The notes under the pieces were generated by a model. The model searched no databases and was not told where the DNA came from. It saw nothing but the letters and a program-made list of their open reading frames with translations. A program made the position numbers and the translations under genes. This document shows, piece after piece, positions 1-7,309 of a stretch of 14,671 nt of DNA; position 1 is the stretch's first letter, and each line of letters opens with the position of its first letter. Origin of the DNA: Collinsella aerofaciens (lineage in GTDB: Bacteria; Actinomycetota; Coriobacteriia; Coriobacteriales; Coriobacteriaceae); contig JAJXHK010000045.1 in NCBI GenBank assembly GCA_021639365.1, positions 1 through 14,671 on the forward strand, given 5' to 3'.

Positions 1-62
1 AGAACTCCTACACCTCTCAGATGGTCCGCACCATCAAGTACTTCGAGAAGTTCGTTGCTTAA
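1..62 (+). CDS. gap: Glyceraldehyde-3-phosphate dehydrogenase, C-terminal end only
   Basis: Only the last 19 codons are present, read from position 3 and ending in TAA at 60-62. The peptide NSYTSQMVRTIKYFEKFVA resembles the C-terminal helix of type I GAPDH (compare E-x-S-Y-T-x-Q-x-V-R-T in clostridial and actinobacterial enzymes). The enzyme oxidises and phosphorylates glyceraldehyde 3-phosphate to 1,3-bisphosphoglycerate, the substrate of the phosphoglycerate kinase encoded next. The assignment rests on this short tail and on the pgk-tpiA neighbours; the catalytic cysteine and NAD-binding domain lie outside the window. Confidence 0.8.
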   Translation, partial: NSYTSQMVRTIKYFEKFVA

Positions 63-100
63 TTTAGCTTTTAGCGAATAGCTCGTTGAGCGTCTAAAGA

Positions 101-147
101 AGGGCGCGGCCTCATAGGGCTTACACCCTAGGGTCGCGCCCTTTTTA
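101..147 (+). terminator. Terminator-like hairpin between gap and pgk
   Basis: AGGGCGCG (101-108) pairs with CGCGCCCT (135-142). A nested arm lies in the loop (AGGGC at 116-120 with a complementary CCCT), and the 3' arm runs into a T tract. This has the form of an intrinsic terminator for gap. No convincing promoter is visible between here and pgk, so the downstream genes probably rely on readthrough. Confidence 0.7.
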
Positions 148-156
148 TAGGAAATC

Positions 157-179
157 GTCTGCCGTAATGGGAGGCAGAC
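157..179 (+). other. Small stem-loop in the pgk leader
   Basis: GTCTGCC (157-163) and GGCAGAC (173-179) form a perfect 7-bp stem with a 9-nt loop. It lies just upstream of the pgk ribosome binding site (AAAGG, about 187-191). It could be a processing or stability element for the pgk-tpiA-gpmI transcript. The function is inferred; only the dyad is seen. Confidence 0.45.
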
Positions 180-202
180 ACGTACGAAAGGTAGAAGCAA
201 AC

Positions 203-1393
203 ATGGCCTTTACCAAGAAGACCGTCCGCGACATCGATGTCGACGGCAAGCGCGTTCTCGTCCGCGTTGACTTCAACGTGCCTATCAAGGATGGCGTCGT
301 TGGCGACACCACCCGCATCAAGGCTGCCCTGCCCACCATCAACTACCTCGTTGAGCACAACGCTCGCGTCATCCTCATGAGCCACCTCGGCCGTCCCGAG
401 GGCACCGGCTTCCAGCCCGAGCTGTCCCTCGAGCCCGTCGCCAAGAAGCTCGCTGAGCTCTCTGGTCTCGACGTTGCCTTTGTCGCCGACACCTACGGCG
501 AGAAGGCTGCTGAGGCTGTCGCCGCCGTCGAGCCGGGCAAGGTCCTCGTTCTCGAGAACGTCCGTTTCGACAAGCGTGAGAAGAAGAACGATCCCGAGAT
601 CGCCAAGAAGCTCGCTTCCTATGGTGATGTCTTCGTTCTCGATGCCTTCGGCACCGCTCACCGCGCCCAGGGTTCCGTCGTGGGCCCCGCCGCTTACCTG
701 CCTGCCGTTGCCGGCTTCCTGCTCGAGAAGGAGGTCGACACGCTGACCGGCATCTTCGCCGAGCCCGAGCGCCCCTTCGTCGCTATCGTCGGCGGTTCCA
801 AGGTTTCCTCCAAGATCGGCGTTCTCGATCACCTCATCGACTCCGCTGACACCCTGATCATCGGTGGCGGCATGGCCTACACCTTCTTCCTGGCTCAGGG
901 CCTGACCGTCGGTCAGTCCCTCAAGGAAGAGGACTGGGTCGAGCGCGCCGGCGAGATGCTCAAGAAGGCCGAGGAGAAGGGCGTCAAGATCCTGCTCCCC
1001 ATCGACAACCGCGTTGCCGATCACTTTGGCGAGGACGCTGTCCCCGAGGTTGTCGCTTCCGACGCTATCCCCGACGATCGTGAGGGCATGGACATCGGCC
1101 CCAAGACCGAGGAGCTCTACGCCGAGGCCGTCAAGGGCGCCAAGACCGTGTTCTGGAACGGCCCCATGGGCGTCTTCGAGTTCGACAACTTCGCTCACGG
1201 CACCCAGGCTATCGCCGAGGCCGTCGCCGAGGCCGACTGCACCTCGATCATCGGCGGTGGTGACTCTGTCGCGGCTGTCAACAAGTTCAACCTGGCCGAC
1301 AAGATGAGCTGGATCTCCACCGGTGGTGGCGCTTCCATGGAGCTCGTCGAGGGTAAGGCCCTGCCCGGAGTGGAGGCGCTTCTCGATGCCTAA
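203..1393 (+). CDS. pgk: Phosphoglycerate kinase
   Basis: This 396-residue enzyme transfers phosphate from 1,3-bisphosphoglycerate to ADP, making ATP and 3-phosphoglycerate in cytoplasmic glycolysis. The length is normal for bacterial PGK. Visible hallmarks are RVDFNVP (21-27) and SHLGRP (60-65) of the substrate-binding N domain, the DAFGTAHR segment, GGSKVSSK, NGPMG (319-323), and GGGDS (351-355) followed by STGGGASMELVEG of the nucleotide-binding C domain. An in-frame ATG exists at 167. The ATG at 203 is preferred because AAAGG lies at a workable distance upstream and the protein then starts at the usual family N-terminus. The end overlaps tpiA by 8 nt, indicating translational coupling. 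No defect is seen. Confidence 0.97.
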   Translation: MAFTKKTVRDIDVDGKRVLVRVDFNVPIKDGVVGDTTRIKAALPTINYLVEHNARVILMSHLGRPEGTGFQPELSLEPVAKKLAELSGLDVAFVADTYGEKAAEAVAAVEPGKVLVLENVRFDKREKKNDPEIAKKLASYGDVFVLDAFGTAHRAQGSVVGPAAYLPAVAGFLLEKEVDTLTGIFAEPERPFVAIVGGSKVSSKIGVLDHLIDSADTLIIGGGMAYTFFLAQGLTVGQSLKEEDWVERAGEMLKKAEEKGVKILLPIDNRVADHFGEDAVPEVVASDAIPDDREGMDIGPKTEELYAEAVKGAKTVFWNGPMGVFEFDNFAHGTQAIAEAVAEADCTSIIGGGDSVAAVNKFNLADKMSWISTGGGASMELVEGKALPGVEALLDA

Positions 1394-2153
1394 TCGCACC
1401 CTTCTTATCGCTGGTAACTGGAAGATGAACAACGACGTCGCCGAGGCCGCCAAGCTCGCCGACGAGCTGGCTCAGGCTCTGCCCGAGGTTCCGGCTGGCG
1501 TCGAGGTGCTCGTCTGCCCTCCGACCATTGACATCACCACGGTTCATGACCGCATTCAGGCTGCCCCCATCGCCCTCGGTGCACAGAACGTGTACTGGGA
1601 GGCCAAGGGTGCCTTCACCGGTGAGTCCTCTTGCGACATGCTCAAGTCCGCCGGCTGCACCTACTGCATCATCGGTCACTCCGAGCGTCGCGACTACTTC
1701 CACGAGACCGACGAGGATCAGAACAAGAAGGCCAAGGCTCTCGTTGCCGCCGGTCTTGTTCCCGTCTTCTGCTGCGGCGAGTCCCTCGAGGTCCGCGAGG
1801 CTGGCACCTATGTCGAGCACGTCGTGAACCAGGTCAAGGCTGGCCTTGCCGGTCTTGAGATCACCTGCCCCAAGCAGGTCGTCGTCGCCTACGAGCCCAT
1901 CTGGGCCATCGGCACCGGCAAGACCGCTACCGCCGAGGACGCTCAGGAGGTCTGCGGCGCTATCCGTGAGACCCTCAAGGAGATGTTTGGCGAGGAGCTC
2001 GCCGACGGTATCCGCGTCCTGTACGGTGGTTCCGCTAAGCCCGGCAACATTGCCGAGCTCGTCGCCAAGCCCGACGTTGACGGCGCTCTCGTGGGCGGCG
2101 CTTCGCTCAAGGCTGCCGACTTCGCCTCTATGGTCGTCAAGGCAGGCGAGTAG
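1386..2153 (+). CDS. tpiA: Triose-phosphate isomerase
   Basis: This 255-residue TIM-barrel enzyme interconverts dihydroxyacetone phosphate and glyceraldehyde 3-phosphate. Catalytic residues are present: Lys13 in AGNWKMN (9-15), His98 in GHSERR, and Glu170 in AYEPIWAIGTGKT. The phosphate-binding YGGSAKPGN and the GALVGGASL loop near the C-terminus are also intact. The reading frame opens further upstream inside pgk, but the ATG at 1386 gives the standard N-terminus. A GGAGG-like sequence inside the last codons of pgk serves as ribosome binding site. The start lies within the pgk stop region (8-nt overlap), so the two genes are in one operon. The substrate-pocket stretch contains two adjacent cysteines (VFCCGE) where many TPIs have a single one. 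Confidence 0.97.
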   Translation: MPNRTLLIAGNWKMNNDVAEAAKLADELAQALPEVPAGVEVLVCPPTIDITTVHDRIQAAPIALGAQNVYWEAKGAFTGESSCDMLKSAGCTYCIIGHSERRDYFHETDEDQNKKAKALVAAGLVPVFCCGESLEVREAGTYVEHVVNQVKAGLAGLEITCPKQVVVAYEPIWAIGTGKTATAEDAQEVCGAIRETLKEMFGEELADGIRVLYGGSAKPGNIAELVAKPDVDGALVGGASLKAADFASMVVKAGE

Positions 2154-2158
2154 GACAT

Positions 2159-3712
2159 ATGGCACAGCGTCATCTTCCTGCACTCCTGATCATCATGGAC
2201 GGCTGCGGCCTTGCTCCGGCTGATGGCGAGAACGCCGTCGCCGCTGCCAAGACGCCCTTCCTTGATAGCCTGTACGAGAAGTATCCTCACACCACGCTCG
2301 GTGCTTCGGGCGAGGACGTGGGCCTTCCCGACGGCCAGATGGGCAACTCCGAGGTGGGTCACCTCAACATCGGTGCCGGCCGCATCGTGTTCCAGGAGCT
2401 TTCGCGCATCAACAACGCCATCAAGGACGGCTCCATCGCCGAGAACGAGGTCTTCGTCAAGGCTATGGACGACGTCAAGGCTGACGGCAAGACCCTTCAC
2501 CTCATGGGCCTTATGAGCCCTGGCGGCGTTCATTCTCACATGAACCACGTTGAGGCTCTGGTTAAGATGGCTGCCGAGCGCGGCGTCAAGACCGTTCGCG
2601 TTCACGCCTTTATGGACGGCCGCGACGTTGACCCGCAGTCCGGCGCCGGCTACATGAGCGAGTTCTGCGCCTTCCTGGCCAAGCTCTCCGAGGAGACCGG
2701 TTGCGGCGCTCGCGTCGCCACTGTCTCGGGCCGCTATTGGGCCATGGACCGCGACAATCGTTGGGAGCGCATCCAGCGCGCCTACGACGTCATGGTCAAT
2801 GCGTCCGATGCCGATGCCGACCCCGTTGCCGGTATCAAGGCCTACTACGAGAAGGACCCGCGCGGCGACGAGTTCGTCGAGCCCTTCGCTGCCCACAACG
2901 AAGGCATTCACGAGGGCGACGCGGCCATCTTCTTCAACTTCCGTCCCGATCGCGCTCGTCAGATGACCCGCGTGTTCACGGACAAGGAGTTCGACGGCTT
3001 TGAACGCGAGCAGATTAAGCTTTCGCACTTTGTGACGATGACCGAGTACGATCCGACGTTTGACGTCGAGGTCGCCTTCCCCAAGACGTTCCCCGAGAAC
3101 GTTCTGGCCGACGTTATCGCCGCCAATGGCCTGAAGCAGCTGCACACCGCCGAGACTGAGAAGTACGCCCATGTGACGTTCTTCCTCAACGGCGGCATCG
3201 AGGAGCCCAAGGAGGGCGAGGAGCGCGTGCTCGTCGCTTCCCCCAAGGTCGCTACCTACGATCTGCAGCCCGAGATGAGCGCTCCCGAGGTTACCGAGAA
3301 GCTCGTCGCCGCTATTAACGAGGATCGCGCTGATTTCTACATCGTGAACTTCGCGAACTGCGACATGGTTGGTCACACTGGTGTCTTCGACGCCGCCGTT
3401 AAGGCCGTCGAGGCTGTTGACGATGCCCTGTCCAAGGTTGTCCCGGCGATTCTCGCTAAGGGCGGCTTTGCGCTGATCACCGCCGACCACGGCAACGCCG
3501 ATCACATGTTTGACGTTGCTTCCGACGGTTCCAAGCATCCGTTTACGGCTCACACCACCAACCGCGTGCCGTTCATCATCGTTGATGAGAAGGCTCAGCT
3601 TACCGGTATCGAGGACGGCCGTCTCTCCGATATCGCCCCGACCATGCTCACCATGGCTGGTCTGGAGCCTTCCGCTGAGATGACGGGCCGCGTGCTCGCC
3701 ACCGAGGCTTAA
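2159..3712 (+). CDS. gpmI: 2,3-bisphosphoglycerate-independent phosphoglycerate mutase
   Basis: This 517-residue enzyme of the alkaline-phosphatase superfamily converts 3-phosphoglycerate to 2-phosphoglycerate using two Mn ions and a phosphoserine intermediate. Asp14 in IMDGCG is a metal ligand; most family members have DGWG, so Cys16 is a mild variant. Ser64 in QMGNSEVGHLNIGAGR is the catalytic nucleophile. FANCDMVGHTG and TADHGNADH (D443, H444, H449) supply the remaining metal ligands. Length is typical (about 510). It starts 5 nt after tpiA, with its ribosome binding site overlapping the tpiA end, and closes with tandem stops TAA-TAG. It is the last gene of the pgk-tpiA-gpmI operon. Confidence 0.97.
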   Translation: MAQRHLPALLIIMDGCGLAPADGENAVAAAKTPFLDSLYEKYPHTTLGASGEDVGLPDGQMGNSEVGHLNIGAGRIVFQELSRINNAIKDGSIAENEVFVKAMDDVKADGKTLHLMGLMSPGGVHSHMNHVEALVKMAAERGVKTVRVHAFMDGRDVDPQSGAGYMSEFCAFLAKLSEETGCGARVATVSGRYWAMDRDNRWERIQRAYDVMVNASDADADPVAGIKAYYEKDPRGDEFVEPFAAHNEGIHEGDAAIFFNFRPDRARQMTRVFTDKEFDGFEREQIKLSHFVTMTEYDPTFDVEVAFPKTFPENVLADVIAANGLKQLHTAETEKYAHVTFFLNGGIEEPKEGEERVLVASPKVATYDLQPEMSAPEVTEKLVAAINEDRADFYIVNFANCDMVGHTGVFDAAVKAVEAVDDALSKVVPAILAKGGFALITADHGNADHMFDVASDGSKHPFTAHTTNRVPFIIVDEKAQLTGIEDGRLSDIAPTMLTMAGLEPSAEMTGRVLATEA

Positions 3713-3737
3713 TAGAAAACTCCAAGCGTTTTCTTGC

Positions 3738-3774
3738 AAGGGGGTTGTCCACATTCGGGCAACCCCCTTTTTTT
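3738..3774 (+). terminator. Strong intrinsic terminator after gpmI
   Basis: AAGGGGGTTG (3738-3747) pairs perfectly with CAACCCCCTT (3760-3769) over 10 bp around a 12-nt loop, and the 3' arm continues into a run of T. It should end the glycolytic operon. Confidence 0.92.
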
Positions 3775-3781
3775 AGTATTT

Positions 3782-3812
3782 CTGCCATTTCTGCCCCGTC
3801 CCTAAATGGCAG
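3782..3812. other. 9-bp inverted repeat upstream of secG
   Basis: CTGCCATTT (3782-3790) and AAATGGCAG (3804-3812) are perfect inverted repeats around 13 nt. The dyad lies between the gpmI terminator and the probable secG promoter, without its own T tract. It could be an operator or a second RNA hairpin. Only the symmetry is directly seen. Confidence 0.4.
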
Positions 3813-3833
3813 GTGGGGGAGTGCTGGGGGTTG

Positions 3834-3842
3834 TGGTACAGT
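3834..3842 (+). promoter_or_regulatory. Possible secG promoter (extended -10)
   Basis: TGG followed by TACAGT at 3837-3842 resembles an extended -10 element, about 36 nt before the secG start. No good -35 box is found 17 nt upstream (G-rich there). A promoter in this gap is expected because secG follows a strong terminator, but this exact site is a weak call. Confidence 0.3.
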
Positions 3843-3878
3843 ACTGGGGTTTGAATTGTTCTATTAAGGAGCTTATCT

Positions 3879-4133
3879 ATGGGTCCGTTCCAGATTCTTC
3901 TGTTTGTTGTTTGGGCTGTCTCTGCCGTGGCGCTGACGATTCTCGTTCTGATGCACTCCGGTAAGGGTACCGGCGTTTCGGATATGATCGCCAGCTCCCT
4001 GTATAACTCCAGCTCTGCCACGGGCGTCATGGAGCAGAACCTCGATCGCCTGACGGTGATCATGGCCGTCGTCTTTGCCGTGTGCGTCGTCCTGTGCATG
4101 TTCTTCTTCCCGCAGGGCATCGTCGGCTACTAA
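3879..4133 (+). CDS. secG: Preprotein translocase subunit SecG
   Basis: This 84-residue protein has the SecG layout: one transmembrane helix (about residues 3-24), a cytoplasmic loop with the family signature MHSGKGTGVSDMIAS, and a second helix (about 57-77). It is an auxiliary subunit of the SecYEG channel that assists SecA-driven export. The start is set by AAGGAG at 3866-3871, 7 nt before the ATG. secG beside the gap-pgk-tpi cluster is a known arrangement in Gram-positive bacteria. Terminators on both sides indicate a monocistronic unit. Confidence 0.93.
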   Translation: MGPFQILLFVVWAVSAVALTILVLMHSGKGTGVSDMIASSLYNSSSATGVMEQNLDRLTVIMAVVFAVCVVLCMFFFPQGIVGY

Positions 4134-4158
4134 GCCGTCACCACAAGTCGCTTATTAG

Positions 4159-4184
4159 AGGCTCCGCATTGCGGGGCCTTTTTG
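4159..4184 (+). terminator. Intrinsic terminator after secG
   Basis: AGGCTCCGC (4159-4167) pairs with GCGGGGCCT (4171-4179), with one T-G wobble and a 3-nt loop, followed by a run of T. Confidence 0.88.
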
Positions 4185-4204
4185 TTAACAATTCTGTAAC
4201 AGAA
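4182..4204. promoter_or_regulatory. Adjacent palindromes upstream of the peptide transporter
   Basis: TTGTTAACAA (4182-4191) is a perfect 10-nt palindrome. Directly next to it TTCTGTAACAGAA (4192-4204) is a 13-nt palindrome with one central unpaired base. Such paired dyads in the upstream region of a transporter operon could bind a regulator. No known operator is recognised, and the first one overlaps the secG terminator tail. Confidence 0.35.
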
Positions 4205-4297
4205 CGCAGCGTAATACCACATACTGCGCCCAACTAAAGAATTTCTCGACCGTTAACCGGAAAGAAGGTTCATTCGTGCATAAAATGCGCTACTGTA

Positions 4298-4326
4298 TTG
4301 CAAAACGTTGGTCTGTTGTGCATAAC
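4298..4326 (+). promoter_or_regulatory. Candidate promoter of the peptide transporter operon
   Basis: TTGCAA (4298-4303) and CATAAC (4321-4326) are separated by 17 nt, each matching the sigma-70 consensus at four of six positions. The predicted start would give a 5' leader of roughly 90 nt containing the stem-loop at 4356-4393. A second A/T-rich -10-like stretch (TAAAAT near 4281) is an alternative. Confidence 0.4.
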
Positions 4327-4355
4327 CAGCCATAGCAACGGGTCGCGTTTTGATG

Positions 4356-4393
4356 GTTCGGATCGGGTTGTCTCGACATGTGTCCGACCGAAC
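4356..4393 (+). other. Stem-loop in the transporter 5' leader
   Basis: GTTCGG-A-TCGG (4356-4366) pairs with CCGA-CCGAAC (4384-4393): a 10-bp stem with one bulged A and a 17-nt loop. It ends about 20 nt before the ribosome binding site at 4414-4420. It has no T tract, so it is not a terminator. It may be a stabilising or regulatory leader structure. Confidence 0.45.
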
Positions 4394-4425
4394 ATTTCTT
4401 TGTCCTATCTCATAAGGAGGATGGC

Positions 4426-6102
4426 ATGGCTGATTCTATGTTCCACCAGCCCGTTATGGGTCGTCGCGCCTTTGTTGGCGGCACCCTCGCTGCGAGCTCC
4501 ATGGCTTTTCTTGCCGCGTGCGGCAAGAAGGGTGGCGACGCTTCCGGTTCTGAGTCCGGTTCGACGCTGAACTTCTACATCAACAACCCGGTCTGCATCG
4601 ACCCCTACAACGTCCAGGAGGACCAGGGCACTCAGGTCGAGTACCAGCTCTTCGACCCTCTGACCTCTTACGACGCCGAGAAGGGCGAGATCGTTCCGCT
4701 GGCCTGCGAGTCCTTTGAGGCTAACGACGACGCCACCGAGTTCACCTTCAAGATCAAGAAGGCTAAGTTCCACAACGGTGACGACGTTACCTCCAAGTCC
4801 TTCAAGTTCGGTTGGGAGCGCTTGGTCAACACCAAGTCGGCTATCGCTACCGAGTATGGTCCTTCCGAGGTCGCTTATCACCTTTCCATGGTCGAGGGCT
4901 ATGACGATCTGCTTGCCGGTAACGCTACCGAGCTCACCGGTGTCACCTGCCCCGACGATGAGACCCTCGTCGTCAAGCTGACTTCCGCCTACGCCGACTT
5001 CCCCTTCGTCGCCACCCACCCGGCTCTGGCCCCGGTTCCCGAGTGCGCCGAGTCCGATGCCAAGAGCTTCTACCTTGCCCCGATTGGTAACGGCCCGTTC
5101 ATGATGGACGGCAAGTGGGAGGATGGTCAGGAGATCAACCTCAAGAAGTTCGACGATTACTATGGCGACAAGGCCAAGATCGACGGCGTTCACTTCCAGG
5201 TCATCAAGGACATGGAGACTGCTTACAAGGAGTTCCAGGCCGGTAACCTCGACGTCTGCGACGTTCCCGTTGCTCAGATCGATGCCGCCAAGAAGGACCG
5301 TGGCGAGTCCAAGGATGGCTACACCATGAGCGACGGTCAGCGTATGCTGCTCGGCGCTGAGCCTTCCACGTACTATCTGACTTGCAACACCACGGCCGAG
5401 CCGTTCAACAACGCCGACCTGCGCAGGGGCATCTCCCTGGCCATCAACCGCGAGGCCATCTGCAAGACCATCTTCAAGGGCACCCGTACTCCCGCCGACG
5501 GTATCGTTCCTCCGGGCATCGATGGCTACAAGGAGGGCGCATGGGAGTTCTGCGCCTATGACGTCGACAAGGCCAACGAGTACCTCGACAAGGTTGCTCC
5601 TGCCGACGCCAACGGTGACCGTGGCATTAACGTGACTCTGTCCTACAACCAGGACGGTGGCCACAAGGAGATCATGGAGTCCATCATCGGCGACCTCGCC
5701 AAGGTGGGCGTCAACGCCGTCTCCGATACCCCCGAGTGGTCTGCCTTGCTCGAACAGTATCAGAACTTCAACTACCAGTTTGGTCGTCTGGGCTGGATCG
5801 CCGATTACCCGATTATGGACAACTTCCTGTATCCGCTGTTCCACTCCGACTCCCTCGGTGGCGACAACCGTTCCGGTTACAACAACCCCGAGTTCGATGC
5901 CAAGGTCGACGAGGCTCGTACCACGGTTGACGACGAAGAGCGTATCGCGAAGATGCAGGAGGCCGACGCCATGGTCGCTGCCGACTGCCCGGTTATTCCG
6001 CTGATGTTCTACACGCACACCCTCGCTGGTTCCGACCGCATCAAGCACCTCTATGTTGATCCGCAGAAGCATGCTGATCTGGGTACCGCTGAGCTCGCAT
6101 AA
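4426..6102 (+). CDS. oppA: Peptide-type ABC transporter substrate-binding lipoprotein
   Basis: This 558-residue extracytoplasmic binding protein of family 5 (OppA/DppA fold) should capture oligopeptides or a related solute for the permease encoded downstream. The N-terminus has GRRAF (12-16), a hydrophobic stretch, and the lipobox LAAC with Cys32 as the lipidation site, so it is a lipoprotein probably exported by the Tat route. The mature part shows family features such as SKSFKFGWERLVN and the C-terminal DNRSGYNNPEFDAKVDEA. The ATG at 4426 is chosen because AAGGAGG (4414-4420) lies 5 nt upstream; an in-frame ATG at 4378 has no ribosome binding site. The opp name is provisional: the size fits OppA slightly better than DppA, but the substrate cannot be read from sequence. 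Confidence 0.92.
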   Translation: MADSMFHQPVMGRRAFVGGTLAASSMAFLAACGKKGGDASGSESGSTLNFYINNPVCIDPYNVQEDQGTQVEYQLFDPLTSYDAEKGEIVPLACESFEANDDATEFTFKIKKAKFHNGDDVTSKSFKFGWERLVNTKSAIATEYGPSEVAYHLSMVEGYDDLLAGNATELTGVTCPDDETLVVKLTSAYADFPFVATHPALAPVPECAESDAKSFYLAPIGNGPFMMDGKWEDGQEINLKKFDDYYGDKAKIDGVHFQVIKDMETAYKEFQAGNLDVCDVPVAQIDAAKKDRGESKDGYTMSDGQRMLLGAEPSTYYLTCNTTAEPFNNADLRRGISLAINREAICKTIFKGTRTPADGIVPPGIDGYKEGAWEFCAYDVDKANEYLDKVAPADANGDRGINVTLSYNQDGGHKEIMESIIGDLAKVGVNAVSDTPEWSALLEQYQNFNYQFGRLGWIADYPIMDNFLYPLFHSDSLGGDNRSGYNNPEFDAKVDEARTTVDDEERIAKMQEADAMVAADCPVIPLMFYTHTLAGSDRIKHLYVDPQKHADLGTAELA

Positions 6103-6156
6103 GATTTGCAGCTTTGGTGAGGGTCAAGTTTTTACGTAGACCTCATGGGAAACATA

Positions 6157-6183
6157 CAGTTCCCCCTAACCTGGGGTAAACTG
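6157..6183 (+). other. First hairpin after the binding-protein gene
   Basis: CAGTT (6157-6161) pairs with AACTG (6179-6183), and CCCC pairs with GGGG inside, with small asymmetric bulges. There is no T tract. Together with the next hairpin it occupies the only sizeable gap of the transporter operon. Confidence 0.4.
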
Positions 6184-6198
6184 GCTGATGGTAATTTT

Positions 6199-6226
6199 GG
6201 GATGCCGGTCTGGCGATCGGCATCCC
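6199..6226 (+). terminator. Intra-operon hairpin, partial terminator or 3'-end stabiliser
   Basis: GGGATGCCG (6199-6207) and CGGCATCCC (6218-6226) form a perfect 9-bp stem, extendable by a T-A pair, with a 10-nt loop. The tail (ATTTAGGTT) is too poor in T for a strong terminator. Such hairpins between binding-protein and permease genes typically protect the upstream message or allow partial readthrough, giving excess binding protein. Confidence 0.6.
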
Positions 6227-6257
6227 ATTTAGGTTAATCCCTAGATAGGGGAGTGGT

Positions 6258-7295
6258 ATGGGTAAGTACATCGTTAAACGTGTGCTTCAGTTCATCCCGG
6301 TATTTTTGGGCGTTACGCTGATTCTGTTCGCCCTCCAGAATATCGTGCCGGGAGATCCGATCAAGCTGATCGGTGGAGACAAGGCTCTGTCCCCCGAGGT
6401 GGAGCTTCAGCTTCGCGTGCGCTATCACCTGGTCCAGTCGGACGAGGACGGCAACGCGATCCTTGACGAGAACGGCGATCCCGTTCAAACGTCGCTCGTG
6501 GACCGTTACGTGTATTACATGAACGGTCTGCTTCATGGCGATTTGGGCAATTCGTATCAGCGCAAGCTGCCGGTTACGGATATCTTTGCCCAAAAGTATC
6601 CGTATACGGTCAAACTTGCCGCGTGCGCCATCGTGCTCGAGGCAATCATGGGTATCGGTGCGGGTATCATTTCGGCGGTAAAGCGTTACTCCTTCTGGGA
6701 TATTTTGGTAACGCTGACCACGTCGATCCTCGTTGCCGTTCCTGCTTTCTGGCTCGGTATGCTGCTGCAGCTGTTCTTTGGCGTCATCCTCAAGGACGCC
6801 ACCGGCGGTGCATTCTCCATGCCGATCTCGGGTGCCGGCGGTGCCAGCTCTCAGTATCAGGATTGGATGCACTATGTGCTTCCGACCATTACGCTGGCTT
6901 CGGTTTCGACCGCCTATGCTGCCCGCATCATGCGTTCGCAGCTGCTTGACGTCATGAACCAGGATTACATCCGCACGGCCAAGGCCAAGGGTCTCTCCAA
7001 TCGCGCGATCATCATCAAGCATGCGCTTAAGAATGCACTCATCCCCGTCGTTACCTATATTGGTGTCGACTTTGGCGGCATGCTTTCGGGCGCCATCCTG
7101 ACCGAGACGGTCTTTAACTGGCCCGGTATCGGCTATGAGGTCTATCGCGCTATTAGCATGCGTGACTGGCCCATCGTTATGGGCGGCGTTACGCTCATCG
7201 TTGTCGTCGTTATGGTTATCAACCTGCTCGTCGACATCAGCTATGCATTCCTCGACCCGCGCATCCGCCTTGGCGGTCCGTCGGATAAGGCCTAA
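6258..7295 (+). CDS. oppB: Peptide-type ABC transporter permease, OppB/DppB family
   Basis: This 345-residue inner-membrane permease of the binding-protein-dependent transport family forms half of the translocation pore. The first transmembrane helix (about residues 9-30) ends in the family motif NIVPGDP. A long extracytoplasmic loop follows, then further helices from about residue 115. The cytoplasmic EAA-type loop that docks on the ATPases is visible at about 236-265 (DYIRTAKAKGLSNRAIIIKHALKNALIPVV). The stretch GAILTETVFNWPGIG after it is typical of OppB/DppB. GGGGAG lies just upstream of the ATG. It follows the two hairpins and is 14 nt from the next permease gene, so it heads a tightly packed four-gene segment. 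Confidence 0.94.
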   Translation: MGKYIVKRVLQFIPVFLGVTLILFALQNIVPGDPIKLIGGDKALSPEVELQLRVRYHLVQSDEDGNAILDENGDPVQTSLVDRYVYYMNGLLHGDLGNSYQRKLPVTDIFAQKYPYTVKLAACAIVLEAIMGIGAGIISAVKRYSFWDILVTLTTSILVAVPAFWLGMLLQLFFGVILKDATGGAFSMPISGAGGASSQYQDWMHYVLPTITLASVSTAYAARIMRSQLLDVMNQDYIRTAKAKGLSNRAIIIKHALKNALIPVVTYIGVDFGGMLSGAILTETVFNWPGIGYEVYRAISMRDWPIVMGGVTLIVVVVMVINLLVDISYAFLDPRIRLGGPSDKA

Positions 7296-7309
7296 GGGAG
7301 GTACGTCTT

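Noticed and set aside
128..1453. Long minus-strand open frame opposite pgk
   Set aside because: It is a mirror of the strongly biased codons of pgk, with low-complexity L/G/D/V-rich content, no ribosome binding site and no family features.
1943..3754. Minus-strand open frame of about 600 codons opposite gpmI
   Set aside because: It is antisense to a complete enzyme gene and crosses its terminator; composition is typical of a shadow frame.
4405..6072. Minus-strand open frame opposite the binding-protein gene
   Set aside because: It exactly shadows the coding bias of the plus-strand gene and has no recognisable domain.
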